Positions 9,368 to 18,479 are shown, counted from the first letter of the stretch. The stretch: DNA of 64,000 bases from Diaphorobacter caeni (GCF_015354245.1 NZ_JADKYZ010000004.1:496001-560000); one strand, 5' to 3'. Translations and numbers: made by a program. Notes: generated from the sequence alone by a model not told the origin.

Positions 9368-9776
9368 ACGGCTTGCCAACTGGTTGTCCACAGATGAAAG
9401 CCAATACCAGTGCGGGTGTGGATAAACTTGTACAGATTTTCAAGAACAAATTCAGGTTATCCACAGAAAAGTGGAAAACTTTTAAGTTGTGCCCATTTCG
9501 ACATCGTGCAAACCGTACCTCCAGGCACATGGTTTGGATTTTCCCAAGTCATTGTCGCTCCGAGGCAAAAGCAAGTTATCCACAAATTGTTGTGCGCTCT
9601 ACTACTATCAACATATATAAATAACACTATTAAAGAACAACGTCATCAGAGCCGCACTCCAAAACGCACCCAGTTTTTTCTTTTCACATGGCAAAAAATC
9701 ACGTCAATTGCCCAAAAAATAGTCAAAACCATACTGAGCTGCTTCTTTTTTCAGCAAAACGCCTCGTTTCACCTAC
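9368..9776. other. AT-rich intergenic region with DnaA-box cluster
   Basis: This 409-bp gap contains TTGTCCACA at 9384-9392, TTATCCACA on the minus strand at 9417-9425, and TTATCCACA on the plus strand at 9457-9465 and 9576-9584. The last three match the DnaA-box consensus exactly. The 9600-9640 stretch (ATATATAAATAACACTATTA) and 9690-9760 are strongly A+T-rich compared with the surrounding genes, like an unwinding element. No dnaA, parAB or rep gene is in the window. It may be a DnaA titration or regulatory site, or an origin. Confidence 0.5.
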
Positions 9777-10523
9777 ATGACCAACACGCGTCCCGTCGCT
9801 CTCGTGACCGGTTCCACCAGCGGAATCGGATCGGCCATCGCGCGCCGACTTCTGCAGGACGGTTTTTCCGTCGTTCTTCATTCGCGCAGCAGCGTCGACA
9901 TCGGCAAGGCGATGGCCAATGAACTGCCGCACACCTGTTATCTACAGGCCGACCTGGCCCATGAAGAAGACCGCCAGCGGCTGATCCGCGAGACGCTGCT
10001 GGAGTGCGGTCGCCTCGACGTGCTTGTGAATAACGCTGGAATAAGTCAGGTCATCCCGCATGGCGACCTGCTTGCGGCCACGCCCGAGGTCTGGCATGAG
10101 ATGCACGAAGTCAATGTCGTCGCGCCTTTTCGGCTGATCGCCCATGCGCAGGACGCTCTGCGCGCGTCCGCTGAGCTGCGCGGAAAACCGGCCTGCGTGG
10201 TCAACGTGAGTTCGCACGCCGGCGTGCGCCCCAAGGGCGCGTCGATCCCCTATTCCGCCAGCAAGGCGGCCCTGAACCACATGACGCGCCTGCTCGCCCT
10301 CAACCTGGCCCCCGCCATCCGCGTCAACGCCGTCGCTCCGGGGCTGGTGGACACCCCGCTCACCGAAACCTGGACCGCCGCCCGCACGCTCTGGAGCGAA
10401 AAATCGCCCATGCGCCGAGGCGCCACACCCGAGGACATCGCCCAGGTCGTCGCGATGCTGGTGTCCTCGGACTACCTCACGGGCGAGGTTGTACTGTCGG
10501 ATGGCGGGTTGAATCTGACCTGA
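9777..10523 (+). CDS. Short-chain dehydrogenase/reductase (SDR)
   Basis: A 248-residue cytoplasmic oxidoreductase with the classical SDR signatures in order: the NAD(P)-binding TGSTSGIG at about residue 11, NNAG near 88, a catalytic Ser in NVSSHAG, YSASK (Tyr/Lys) near 160, and PGLVDTPLT after the substrate loop. The closing SDYLTGEVVLSDGGLNL is typical of FabG-like 3-oxoacyl reductases. The substrate cannot be deduced. It stands alone, preceded by the AT-rich region and followed by a bidirectional terminator shared with the convergent paralogue array. Confidence 0.85.
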   Translation: MTNTRPVALVTGSTSGIGSAIARRLLQDGFSVVLHSRSSVDIGKAMANELPHTCYLQADLAHEEDRQRLIRETLLECGRLDVLVNNAGISQVIPHGDLLAATPEVWHEMHEVNVVAPFRLIAHAQDALRASAELRGKPACVVNVSSHAGVRPKGASIPYSASKAALNHMTRLLALNLAPAIRVNAVAPGLVDTPLTETWTAARTLWSEKSPMRRGATPEDIAQVVAMLVSSDYLTGEVVLSDGGLNLT

Positions 10524-10546
10524 ACTGAACGATTGGTTCGGAAAAA

Positions 10547-10585
10547 GAACAAGGGCTGCGAGTTATCCACAAGCAGCCCTTGTTT
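10547..10585. terminator. Bidirectional terminator with a DnaA-box-like loop
   Basis: A 12-bp stem, AACAAGGGCTGC at 10548-10559 pairing with GCAGCCCTTGTT at 10573-10584, sits between the convergent SDR gene and the paralogue array. It has A residues on the left and T residues on the right, so it can act both ways. The loop itself contains TTATCCACA (10563-10571). Confidence 0.75.
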
Positions 10586-10601
10586 CTGGTGAGATGGGTG
10601 T

Positions 10602-12242
10602 TCAATCAGCAGGAATCGCCAGACCCGGCAGATTCACCGCACCGAGTCCCAGCCAGTTGCCATGGCGGTCACGGGTGCGAGCGATGGCGTCCGAATCTTC
10701 CGCGGCGCCCCAGCGAAATGGTGACTGGGTGATGGATGCGCTTCCAATCCAGTTTTGATGGATATTGGGACTGGGCAGCAGCGCGCAACGCATGAAATAC
10801 GGGCTGAGCGATGTGTTGCGGTAGCACTGCACGGTGCCGTCATCGTTCATGGCCAACCCGTCCTGAACGCGCGTGAGGCGCATCCATTGCGTTTGGAAGC
10901 TGCCCTGCGTTGCGTCGACTCTCCAGCGCACCAGATACTCCCCCAGCATGTTGCCCATGTCCAGCGTGGCGGGCTCCAGTTCGAGGCGGTGCATTCGCTG
11001 GGCTGATTCGCCCGGCAGCGTGATATCGCCACTGGCGTAGTCTGCAGCGTTGCCGCTTTGGGCACGGCGGAATGTCAGCTTTGCGTCGCCATCCAATGCG
11101 ATTTGCGTTCCCGTTTGGGCCGATCCACCGAAGTTGCGTCCCCCTGCAAAGCGCGCCAAGGGCAGCAGGGACTCGGCGTCTTTCCTCGGCTCCACGGTCG
11201 GCAGACGCCCTGTTCCCATACGGAAGGTGGGCTGGCCGTCGGCAAGATAGTCGGACGTCTGCACGATCAGGGTCTCGTCCTGCTGGTCGATGAACACTCC
11301 GCGCCCTGCGCGACCGGTGTTCTCCTCATCGATGATCCATGCACCGTTCGAAAGCAGCCATGTGCTGCGCATGTCCACAGATACTGCAGCGGGAGGACAG
11401 GTGATTACGCAATCCTCGGGGTCGTTTGTGAGGACACGACCTTTTCCAGTAACTCTACCGTTGATGACTGATTGGGCATTCAGGTCACCATTTTCTTGCA
11501 TGAAGCCGACGACGTCCGTGCCAATGATTCGAAAATGCACGCGCTGCACATTCAGCATCCCTATTGGGTTTGTGGCAGGGTAGACGTCGTTGTCGATGCA
11601 TTCCATGACGAGGTTGTCGCTGTTCAATGCGCAAGATACCCACTTGCCACCGTTGAAACGGATCTGGAACTGACCGGATTCCGTAGCCGAGAGCCAGGCG
11701 TTCCAGAGTCTGGGTTGTCCTGAGCGATCCACCGAGGTCCATTGCATCGAAACGCCGCTGTTGACCGTCCCCTCGGGATTGCCAGTCGGCATGCTCCACC
11801 AGTAGGGCAACCGATCGCCAACGAGAAACCGTGAGATCGGCTGCACGGACTCGCCCGGAAACTGAATCGTGCCATTGAGACCATCTGTGAACGTCACCGT
11901 GACTTTGCCCACTGATCCATCTTCCACCGCATCCCGCGCAGGCCCGCCCAGATAGCGACCACCCTTGAAGCGCAGCAGCGGAACGGTCATCGATGCTGCC
12001 GCGTCGAGCTGACCGACGGCGGTGTGGAAGGTCGCCGCACCGCTCTTCTCGTAATTGAATACCTGCAAAAACGCGGTGTTTCCCTGCACGTCGAGTGAGA
12101 AACCACGCCCCGGCTGGCCGTTGTTTTCAGAGGGAATCATCCACAGTCCGGACTGCGGCGTGAACTCGCGTGCCGCCAAAGCGGGCACTGCGCAGAACAC
12201 TGCCAGCAGTGCAGGGACGAGATGCGTCAGCGTGCGTTTCAT
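10602..12242 (-). CDS. Array paralogue A: secreted two-module protein of unknown function
   Basis: The promoter-distal member of a four-gene tandem array; 546 residues with signal peptide MKRTLTHLVPALLAVFCAVPALA. Two related modules follow. Module 1 holds SGLWMIPSENNGQPGRGFSLDV, a VFNYEKSGAATFHT strand, RYLGGP and GTIQFPGES. Module 2 (about residues 305-440) repeats it with GAWIIDEENTGRAGRGVFID and SDYLADGQPTF. This pattern resembles the widespread bacterial repeat with SGRGF and LGGP motifs whose function is unknown. A CVITC pair lies in the linker and HGNWLGLGAVNLPGLAIP near the end. The start at 12242 is preferred: AGGA sits 7 bases upstream and the signal peptide begins here. An ATG at 12278 overlapping the previous stop is not kept in paralogue C. 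Confidence 0.75.
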   Translation of the reverse strand: MKRTLTHLVPALLAVFCAVPALAAREFTPQSGLWMIPSENNGQPGRGFSLDVQGNTAFLQVFNYEKSGAATFHTAVGQLDAAASMTVPLLRFKGGRYLGGPARDAVEDGSVGKVTVTFTDGLNGTIQFPGESVQPISRFLVGDRLPYWWSMPTGNPEGTVNSGVSMQWTSVDRSGQPRLWNAWLSATESGQFQIRFNGGKWVSCALNSDNLVMECIDNDVYPATNPIGMLNVQRVHFRIIGTDVVGFMQENGDLNAQSVINGRVTGKGRVLTNDPEDCVITCPPAAVSVDMRSTWLLSNGAWIIDEENTGRAGRGVFIDQQDETLIVQTSDYLADGQPTFRMGTGRLPTVEPRKDAESLLPLARFAGGRNFGGSAQTGTQIALDGDAKLTFRRAQSGNAADYASGDITLPGESAQRMHRLELEPATLDMGNMLGEYLVRWRVDATQGSFQTQWMRLTRVQDGLAMNDDGTVQCYRNTSLSPYFMRCALLPSPNIHQNWIGSASITQSPFRWGAAEDSDAIARTRDRHGNWLGLGAVNLPGLAIPAD

Positions 12243-12274
12243 GTGGGCTTCCTGTCTCGCTTTGGTCGTGGGGG

Positions 12275-13984
12275 TCATTGGTCTTGTGGAATCGCCAGAC
12301 CCGGCAGATCTACCGCTCCGAGGCCAAGCCAGTTGCCATGCTGGTCACGTGTCCGGTACAACATATCCGGGGCATTGGGATTTGTTTTGCGCTGGAAAGG
12401 ACTGATGGTCAGGCTTGCGCTTCCAAGCCAAGCTTGACTGATGTTGGGCGAAGGCAGCCAAGCGCAGCGTAACCCGTCAGGTTCGCTGGGTGTGGAAACA
12501 TAGCATTTGACGGTACCGTCGTCGTTTGTCGCGAAGATATCCTCAAGGCGTGTCAGGCGCTCCCATCGTTGTATGTAGCCTCCGGCAGTCTTCCATCGAA
12601 TGAAGTACTCTCCCAACTTGTCGGCAAGCAGATTTGAGGAGGCTTCAAAGCGCAGACGATGCATGGGTTTGGCGCTTTCAGTCGACAGGCGGATGCTGCC
12701 AGTCGCGAAGTCCGTGGAATCACTGTCTTTCAACGGCGAGATCATGAGTTGAAGCGTTCCCGCATTCGCAGCTTCTGATCCAGATTGCGCGGGTCCACCA
12801 AAATGACGCCCCCCTTGGTATCGGATCAAGGGCATTTCGGCAGTGGTCTCCGAGATACCATTTGGAGAAGCCCGCAGACTGCCGGCTCCCATGTGGAAAG
12901 TGGGTTCTCCGCTTTGCAGATAGTCGGAGGTCTGGATGATGGCCGTGTTTTCCTGAACGTCGAGAAACACGCCACGTCCCGGTTGGCCATTGCTTTCGTC
13001 ATCAATGATCCACGCCCCATTGCTTGGCAGCACCATCAGGGAATAGGTGAAGTTGCACATTTCGGGGATGCAAGCGCCTCCCGGAAATGCGCTTGACGAG
13101 TATGCCCACGTTGTGATGTTGTTCAGATAGCTGCAGGGCTCGGTGGTACAGGTATATCTTGTGCTGCCTTCGTTGAAGCCATTGAGCAGCCAACGCTCGC
13201 CGTGATTCGAAGTGGGTCGCATGAAACCAACGATGTCGCGTCCCAACGTTCGAAAACGCACCCGATCGACAATCACGCCAGTTGTCGCTTCGTTCGTCGA
13301 TGTCTGCGCAAGGCAGTCCACTACCTGGGTTTCCTCCTCCAGTCGGCAATCGAAAGTATGCGGCGTTGGATACAAATCCCGTTCATTCACACGCGATAGC
13401 TGCAGTGACAGGCTCCCATCGGCGAGGTTGGACAAACTGCTGCGCCACAGAATTTGTGTGCCACTGCTGGTCCTTGATATCCAGCTCATGTCCCGGATGC
13501 CTCCTGCCTTTATTTCCGGCGCAGCGGCAGGTTTGCTCCACCAGTAGGGAAGGGCCTCGGGAACCACAAAGCGAGCGATGGGTTGCTGCGATTCGCCAGG
13601 AAACTGAATTGTTCCGTTGAGCCCATCCGTGAACCGCACACTGACATTGCCTGGTGTGCCGTCTTCGGACGCAACCTGAGGCGGCCCGCCCAGATAGCGC
13701 CCGTTCTTGAATCGCAGCAAAGGCACCGTCATCGATCCCGCATCATCAAGCTGACCGACGGCGGTGTGGAAGGTCGCCGCACCGCTTTTCTCGTAGTTGA
13801 ACACCTGCAGAAACGCGGTATTCCCCTGCACGTCGAGTGAGAAACCACGTCCCGGCTGGCCGTTGTTTTCAGAGGGAATCATCCACAGTCCGGACTGCGG
13901 CGTGAACTCGCGTGCCGCCAAAGCGGGCACTGCGCAGAACACTGCCAGCAGTGCAGGGATGAGATGCGTCAGCGTGCGTTTCAT
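12275..13984 (-). CDS. Array paralogue B: secreted two-module protein of unknown function
   Basis: 569 residues, the same architecture as its neighbours: signal peptide MKRTLTHLIPALLAVFCAVPALA, module 1 with the identical REFTPQSGLWMIPSENNGQ start, module 2 from GAWIIDDESNGQPGRGVFLD, and a conserved HGNWLGLGAVDLPGLAIP end. The linker between modules is unique and carries CTTEPC and CIPEMC cysteine pairs, which may form disulfides in the periplasm or outside. Its stop is 32 bp upstream of paralogue A's start and the spacer is nearly the same sequence as in the other junctions, so cotranscription is likely. The function is not known; no enzymatic signature was recognised. Confidence 0.75.
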   Translation of the reverse strand: MKRTLTHLIPALLAVFCAVPALAAREFTPQSGLWMIPSENNGQPGRGFSLDVQGNTAFLQVFNYEKSGAATFHTAVGQLDDAGSMTVPLLRFKNGRYLGGPPQVASEDGTPGNVSVRFTDGLNGTIQFPGESQQPIARFVVPEALPYWWSKPAAAPEIKAGGIRDMSWISRTSSGTQILWRSSLSNLADGSLSLQLSRVNERDLYPTPHTFDCRLEEETQVVDCLAQTSTNEATTGVIVDRVRFRTLGRDIVGFMRPTSNHGERWLLNGFNEGSTRYTCTTEPCSYLNNITTWAYSSSAFPGGACIPEMCNFTYSLMVLPSNGAWIIDDESNGQPGRGVFLDVQENTAIIQTSDYLQSGEPTFHMGAGSLRASPNGISETTAEMPLIRYQGGRHFGGPAQSGSEAANAGTLQLMISPLKDSDSTDFATGSIRLSTESAKPMHRLRFEASSNLLADKLGEYFIRWKTAGGYIQRWERLTRLEDIFATNDDGTVKCYVSTPSEPDGLRCAWLPSPNISQAWLGSASLTISPFQRKTNPNAPDMLYRTRDQHGNWLGLGAVDLPGLAIPQDQ

Positions 13985-14016
13985 GTGGGTTTCCTGTCTC
14001 GTTTTGGTCGTGGGGG

Positions 14017-15744
14017 TCATTGGTCTTGAGGAATGGCGAGACCCGGCAGATTCACTGCGCCGAGGCCCAGCCAGTTGCCATGGCGGTCGCGGGTGCGCAT
14101 CAGGAAATCACGACTTGGTACGTTCCGATGGAAAGGCATCACGTTCGTGACGGATGCGCTGCCGATCCAGTCCTGCTTGATGTTTGGTGTGGGTAGCAAG
14201 GCACAGGTCATCGAATATTGAATAACGTTCACGAAGCCCTGATAGCACTGCACCGTGCCATCGTCATTCATCGCGAAAACATCTTCCATACGGGTCAGTC
14301 GCACCCATTGCCGACGTTTGCCCTGTGCCGTATTCCAGATCAGCAGATACTCGCCCAGCATATGGGCCATGCTGCCCGCCATGGTCGGCTCCAGCATCAG
14401 GCGGTGCAGGCGTGTTGTGCCTTCTCCCGGCAGTGTGATGTCACCGGTTCCGAAGTCCAGCGATCCCCTACCTTCCTTTCGCGGTGAGAAGCTGAGCCGC
14501 ATGTCTCCGTCGTTTGCCGCCTCGGTGCCTGACCGTGCCGGACCTCCGAAATAGCGTCCATCCTTGTATCGCACCAACGGAAGAGATGTCGTGGTGTCTT
14601 CGCCGAATGTTCTGGAGCCAACCAAGTTGCCTGCCCCCATGTGGAATGTCGGATGCCCGGCGGCGAGATAGTCCGACGTCTGCACGATGATGGTGTCGTC
14701 CTGGGCGTCCAGAAACACACCTCTTCCGGGGCGGCCCGTGTTTTCATCCCGAATGATCCATGCGCCACTGCTTGGAATGAGCGTGACGTTGTCGTAGCCG
14801 CCGCAGTAGCCCGTGATGCACGTTCCGTAGAGGAATTCCGAGTCCACATAGACTCTCGCGCTGCGTTCGTTTGGACCGGTGCAATGCGCGCCATTGCAGT
14901 GGAAGCTGCCGTACTGCGAGCCATTGAGAGTCATGCGCTGGGTCGGGTTCGATGTGGGTTGGATCACTCCCACCACATCGGGGCCGAAGACGCGAAAACG
15001 CAGTCGCTGAAGTTCGGGGGGCTCCTTCGATTCAAAACTAAAGTAGAAACCGCTTTCTATGCGGCGTGTGGTGGTGCAGTCGAAGACCTGCGTGTCGGTC
15101 AGAAAGCGGCACTCGAACGCACCTCCGCTCGTATCTCCGTCAATCTGCGGCGCCAATCCCAACCAGAGCCGGTCGTTCTCGCCCTTGAAAAGGAATGCTT
15201 CCCAGACATGACGCACCCCGTCGGGGCTGGTTGCCGTCCACTGCATGTGGCGCCACCCCTCCTTGTTTTGAAGCGAAGGCGATGGCGTGATCTGAGCCCA
15301 CCAGTGGGGCCACTTTTCCGGTACGACAAAACGGGAGATCGGCTGCGCCTCCTCACCGGGAAACCGGATCGTCCCGTTCAACCCATCGGAGAACGTCACG
15401 GTTACGTCGCCCGCCGATCCATCCTCCACCGCGTCTCGTGCTGGCCCTCCCAGATAGCGCCCGTCCTTGAATTGCAGCAAGGGCACGGTCATTGACGCGG
15501 ACTCGTCAAGTTGCCCCACCGCCGTATGGAAGGTGGCTGCCCCGCTTTTCTCGTAGTTGAACACCTGCAAAAACGCAGTATTCCCCTGCACGTCGAGCGA
15601 GAAACCACGTCCCGGCTGGCCGTTGTTTTCAGAAGGAATCATCCACAGACCGGACTGCGGCGTGAACTCGCGTGCCGCAAAAGCGGGCACTGCGCAGAAC
15701 ACAGCCAGCAGTGCAGGGATGAGATGCATCAGCGTGCGTTTCAT
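14017..15744 (-). CDS. Array paralogue C: secreted two-module protein of unknown function
   Basis: 575 residues with signal peptide MKRTLMHLIPALLAVFCAVPAFA and both modules (SGLWMIPSENNGQPGRGF near the mature N-terminus; GAWIIRDENTGRPGRGVFLD in the second half). The linker has CNGAHC and CITGYC pairs. This copy fixes the start of the family: where A and B have an ATG overlapping the upstream stop, C has ATA because its upstream neighbour ends in TAA, so translation must begin at MKRT (ATG 15744, preceded by AGGAA). The spacer to B is again 32 bp. Parts of module 1 DNA match paralogue D more closely than A or B. Confidence 0.75.
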   Translation of the reverse strand: MKRTLMHLIPALLAVFCAVPAFAAREFTPQSGLWMIPSENNGQPGRGFSLDVQGNTAFLQVFNYEKSGAATFHTAVGQLDESASMTVPLLQFKDGRYLGGPARDAVEDGSAGDVTVTFSDGLNGTIRFPGEEAQPISRFVVPEKWPHWWAQITPSPSLQNKEGWRHMQWTATSPDGVRHVWEAFLFKGENDRLWLGLAPQIDGDTSGGAFECRFLTDTQVFDCTTTRRIESGFYFSFESKEPPELQRLRFRVFGPDVVGVIQPTSNPTQRMTLNGSQYGSFHCNGAHCTGPNERSARVYVDSEFLYGTCITGYCGGYDNVTLIPSSGAWIIRDENTGRPGRGVFLDAQDDTIIVQTSDYLAAGHPTFHMGAGNLVGSRTFGEDTTTSLPLVRYKDGRYFGGPARSGTEAANDGDMRLSFSPRKEGRGSLDFGTGDITLPGEGTTRLHRLMLEPTMAGSMAHMLGEYLLIWNTAQGKRRQWVRLTRMEDVFAMNDDGTVQCYQGFVNVIQYSMTCALLPTPNIKQDWIGSASVTNVMPFHRNVPSRDFLMRTRDRHGNWLGLGAVNLPGLAIPQDQ

Positions 15745-15776
15745 GTGGGTTTCCTGTCTCGTTTTGGTCGTGGGGG

Positions 15777-17516
15777 TTATTGGTCTTGAGGAATGGCGAG
15801 ACCCGGCAGACTCACTGCGCCGAGGCCCAGCCAGTTGCCATGGCGGTCGCGGGTACGCAGGACCGGTTTGCTATGGGCTACCTCGCGAAGGAATGGGTGA
15901 ATTTCCATTTCAGCACGGCGCCACCATTTCATGGGGTCGTACTTCGCATCGGCGCTTTCGTTCCAAAGACAGAGCATCTTGTAGTTGCCGCTCTGACCAG
16001 AGTCGTTGCGTTTGCATTGGACGGTGCCGTCGTCATTCTTGGCGACATCACCATCCACTCGTGTCAGCCTGACCCAGCGTTCCTCACGCTGAAGAGTTCC
16101 CTCCCACTTGTCCCAGATGGTGAGATATTCACCAAGCATGTTTTCCATGCTAACGGAGTGGGGCTCGAACTGCAGTCGCCGGATGCGTTGCACGCTTTCA
16201 CCCGGCAGGCCGACATCGCCAGTTCCAAAGTCCGTGAACTCTGTTCCGTATTGAGGCGAAAACGCGAGCGTCAGGTCTCCTGCGCGGGCTTCTTCTCGCC
16301 CGGTCAGGGGAGGTCCGCCAAAGTAGCGTCCACCGCCATAACGAAACAGTGGCATGGTCGCAGTGGTGTCGCCAGCCCACGTAGCAGAACTTTTCAGCTT
16401 GCCTGCCCCCATGTGGAAGGTGGCATCACCACTGGGGAGGTAGTCCGATGTCTGCACAATCACGGTCTCGTCCTGCACATCGAGAAACACGCCGCGTCCG
16501 GGCGTTCCTTGGCTTTCGGCCTCGATGATCCACGCACCGCTGGTGGGCAGAATGGTGATGTGCGAATCGCCCATGGTCAAGCAGCTGAGGATGCAGGCGT
16601 CAGCCATCAAGTCAAACACCCCGTACGTCTTGGAAGTGAATTCCAATAGTCCTTTGATTTGCAATGAGCTGCGACTGGAGAATGTCATTCCGTTGACAAC
16701 AAGTCTTGATGTTCGGTCTGCGGCAGGTTGAATGAAACCGACAACGTCCCGTCCGACGAACTGAAAACGCATGCGTTGAATCGCCAACGCGTCCACCGAT
16801 GTCTCGCCGGAAACATTGGTCCTGGCTGGTACGCAATCCACTGTTTGCGTGCTCTGTTCGATTTGACATTCGAGTGTGGCGGGTGGCTCGCTTGAACTCG
16901 TATTCAGGTACGGCTGGGTGGGGTAGAAGGACAGTTGGAATTTGTCCTGTGTGTCATGCAAATGAAGAGATGCCTGCCACGCATATCGTGCTCCGTTGGC
17001 ACTGGTTGCTGTAAGGACCATTTCGCGAGTGCCATTTCTGCTGGAGGGCGGAGACTCAGAAACTTGTGTCCACCAGAATGGCTGTTTCTCCGGCACCAGA
17101 AACCGCGCAATCGGCTGCACCGCCTCCCCCGGAAACTGAATCGTCCCGTTCAACCCATCGGAGAACGTCACGGTTACGTCGCCCGCCGATCCATCCTCCA
17201 CCGCGTCTTGTGTTGGCCCTCCCAGATAGCGCCCGTCCTTGAATCGCAGCAACGGCACCGTCATCGACGCAGCTGCATCAAGCTGACCGACTGCGGTGTG
17301 GAAGGTCGCCGCACCGCTTTTCTCGTAGTTGAACACCTGCAAAAACGCGGTATTCCCCTGCACGTCGAGTGAGAAACCACGTCCCGGCTGGCCGTTGTTT
17401 TCAGAGGGAATCATCCACAGGCCGGACTGCGGCGTGAACTCGCGTGCGGCGAGTGCAGGCGTGGAAAAGGCTGCCACCATGAGGGCGGGCAAGAGACATT
17501 GCTTCAGAAAACGCAT
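15777..17516 (-). CDS. Array paralogue D: first gene, different signal peptide
   Basis: 579 residues; the promoter-proximal gene of the array. Its mature part starts with the same REFTPQSGLWMIPSENNGQ block and ends HGNWLGLGAVSLPGLAIP, but the signal peptide (MRFLKQCLLPALMVAAFSTPALA) is unrelated to that of A-C, so near-identity begins abruptly at the signal cleavage site. The linker has a CILSC pair. The start at 17516 is chosen because GGAG lies 8 bases upstream and an export signal starts there; an ATG 18 bases further up has no ribosome site. The gap to the IclR gene upstream (63 bp) is short, so either a promoter lies inside it or the array is read through from the regulator gene. Confidence 0.75.
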   Translation of the reverse strand: MRFLKQCLLPALMVAAFSTPALAAREFTPQSGLWMIPSENNGQPGRGFSLDVQGNTAFLQVFNYEKSGAATFHTAVGQLDAAASMTVPLLRFKDGRYLGGPTQDAVEDGSAGDVTVTFSDGLNGTIQFPGEAVQPIARFLVPEKQPFWWTQVSESPPSSRNGTREMVLTATSANGARYAWQASLHLHDTQDKFQLSFYPTQPYLNTSSSEPPATLECQIEQSTQTVDCVPARTNVSGETSVDALAIQRMRFQFVGRDVVGFIQPAADRTSRLVVNGMTFSSRSSLQIKGLLEFTSKTYGVFDLMADACILSCLTMGDSHITILPTSGAWIIEAESQGTPGRGVFLDVQDETVIVQTSDYLPSGDATFHMGAGKLKSSATWAGDTTATMPLFRYGGGRYFGGPPLTGREEARAGDLTLAFSPQYGTEFTDFGTGDVGLPGESVQRIRRLQFEPHSVSMENMLGEYLTIWDKWEGTLQREERWVRLTRVDGDVAKNDDGTVQCKRNDSGQSGNYKMLCLWNESADAKYDPMKWWRRAEMEIHPFLREVAHSKPVLRTRDRHGNWLGLGAVSLPGLAIPQDQ

Positions 17517-17579
17517 CTCCGGAACTCCAGACATTTCAACTTGGGTTGTGCCTGAGCCTGTGTGTACCGGAGGAATGTG

Positions 17580-18392
17580 TCAAGCAGGTTGTCCTCTATT
17601 CTCGATAGCGGACCCTTGTTGCATCAACTGCTCAATGAGCAGCTTCGCCATTTCCTTCTTGCGCTCGGGCGGCAGGCGCGGCGAGATGGCGCCGAAGCTG
17701 ATCGCCGCCTGGGTGCTGGCCGATGCGGTGAAGGTGCAGCCCACGCCCGAGACGCCGACGGTGAGGGTGTCGGTGATGTCGGCGTAACCGAGCGCGCGGG
17801 TGCGGCGCACGGCCTGCAGCAGGCATTCGCGGGTGAAGTGGGCGTGCAGGTATTCCTCGGCGTGGCGGTCGTAGATGCGTTCGATCTCGGCGTCGGACAG
17901 GCGCGACATCAGCGCGAGGCCACCGGCGCCGAGGCCAAGCAGGCGCCGCCCGCCGATGTCGGTGGTGAACACCTTCACCGGGAAGTGGCCCTCCTCGCGA
18001 TCGAGGCACAGGCAGTAGTCGCCCTGGCGGATCACCAGAAACACCGTGTCGCCCGACATGCGCGCGAGCTTCTGCAGCAGGGGCTTGCAGTTGTCCACAA
18101 GCGGCACGCGGCGCATGGAGGCGAAGCCGAGCTGCATGGCGTCGATGCCGAGGCGGTAGACCTTGGAGGTGGCGTCGCGCTCGGCGAACTGCTCCTCGGC
18201 CAGGCACGAGAGCAGACGGTGCGCGGTCGAGCGTTCAAGGCCCGAGGCGGCCATCACCTCGGTCAGCGTGATGCCGTCCTCCTGGTGCTCGGCCAGCAGG
18301 CGCAGCAGGTTCAGGGCGCGGCGCAGGCTTTGCGCGCCTGCCGTGGCGGAGCCGGTGACGCTGGCGGGAGACGTGGAAACGGGGGTGTCCAT
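17580..18392 (-). CDS. IclR-family transcriptional regulator
   Basis: 270 residues. An N-terminal winged helix (SLRRALNLLRLLAEHQEDGITLTEVMAASGLERSTAHRLLSCL, residues 25-70) is followed by the IclR effector-binding domain with GDTVFLVIRQGDYCLCLDREEG and the glycine-rich LLGLGAGGLALM. Members bind small aromatic or aliphatic acids and repress or activate a neighbouring operon. It is divergent from the enoyl-CoA hydratase gene at 18480, which it most likely controls, across an 87-bp gap. The start at 18392 gives a short unstructured lead; no strong ribosome site was seen. Confidence 0.85.
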   Translation of the reverse strand: MDTPVSTSPASVTGSATAGAQSLRRALNLLRLLAEHQEDGITLTEVMAASGLERSTAHRLLSCLAEEQFAERDATSKVYRLGIDAMQLGFASMRRVPLVDNCKPLLQKLARMSGDTVFLVIRQGDYCLCLDREEGHFPVKVFTTDIGGRRLLGLGAGGLALMSRLSDAEIERIYDRHAEEYLHAHFTRECLLQAVRRTRALGYADITDTLTVGVSGVGCTFTASASTQAAISFGAISPRLPPERKKEMAKLLIEQLMQQGSAIENRGQPA

Positions 18393-18479
18393 ATTGTGGG
18401 AAAAAGTCTCGATTGTGTTTGTAATGCAGGAATTTGCGAGTCTAGACTGAATGCCATCGCAAAGACAAGGAGACGACCC

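Noticed and set aside
9368-9776. Main chromosomal origin of replication
   Set aside because: DnaA boxes and AT-richness fit, but no dnaA, gidA, rpmH or par genes are near. Kept only as a DnaA-box cluster.
12275-12278. ATGA overlap between array paralogues B and A (and C and B)
   Set aside because: The overlapping ATG arises from the TGA stop only; where paralogue D ends in TAA there is no such ATG, and all copies have a better start 36 bases downstream with AGGA.
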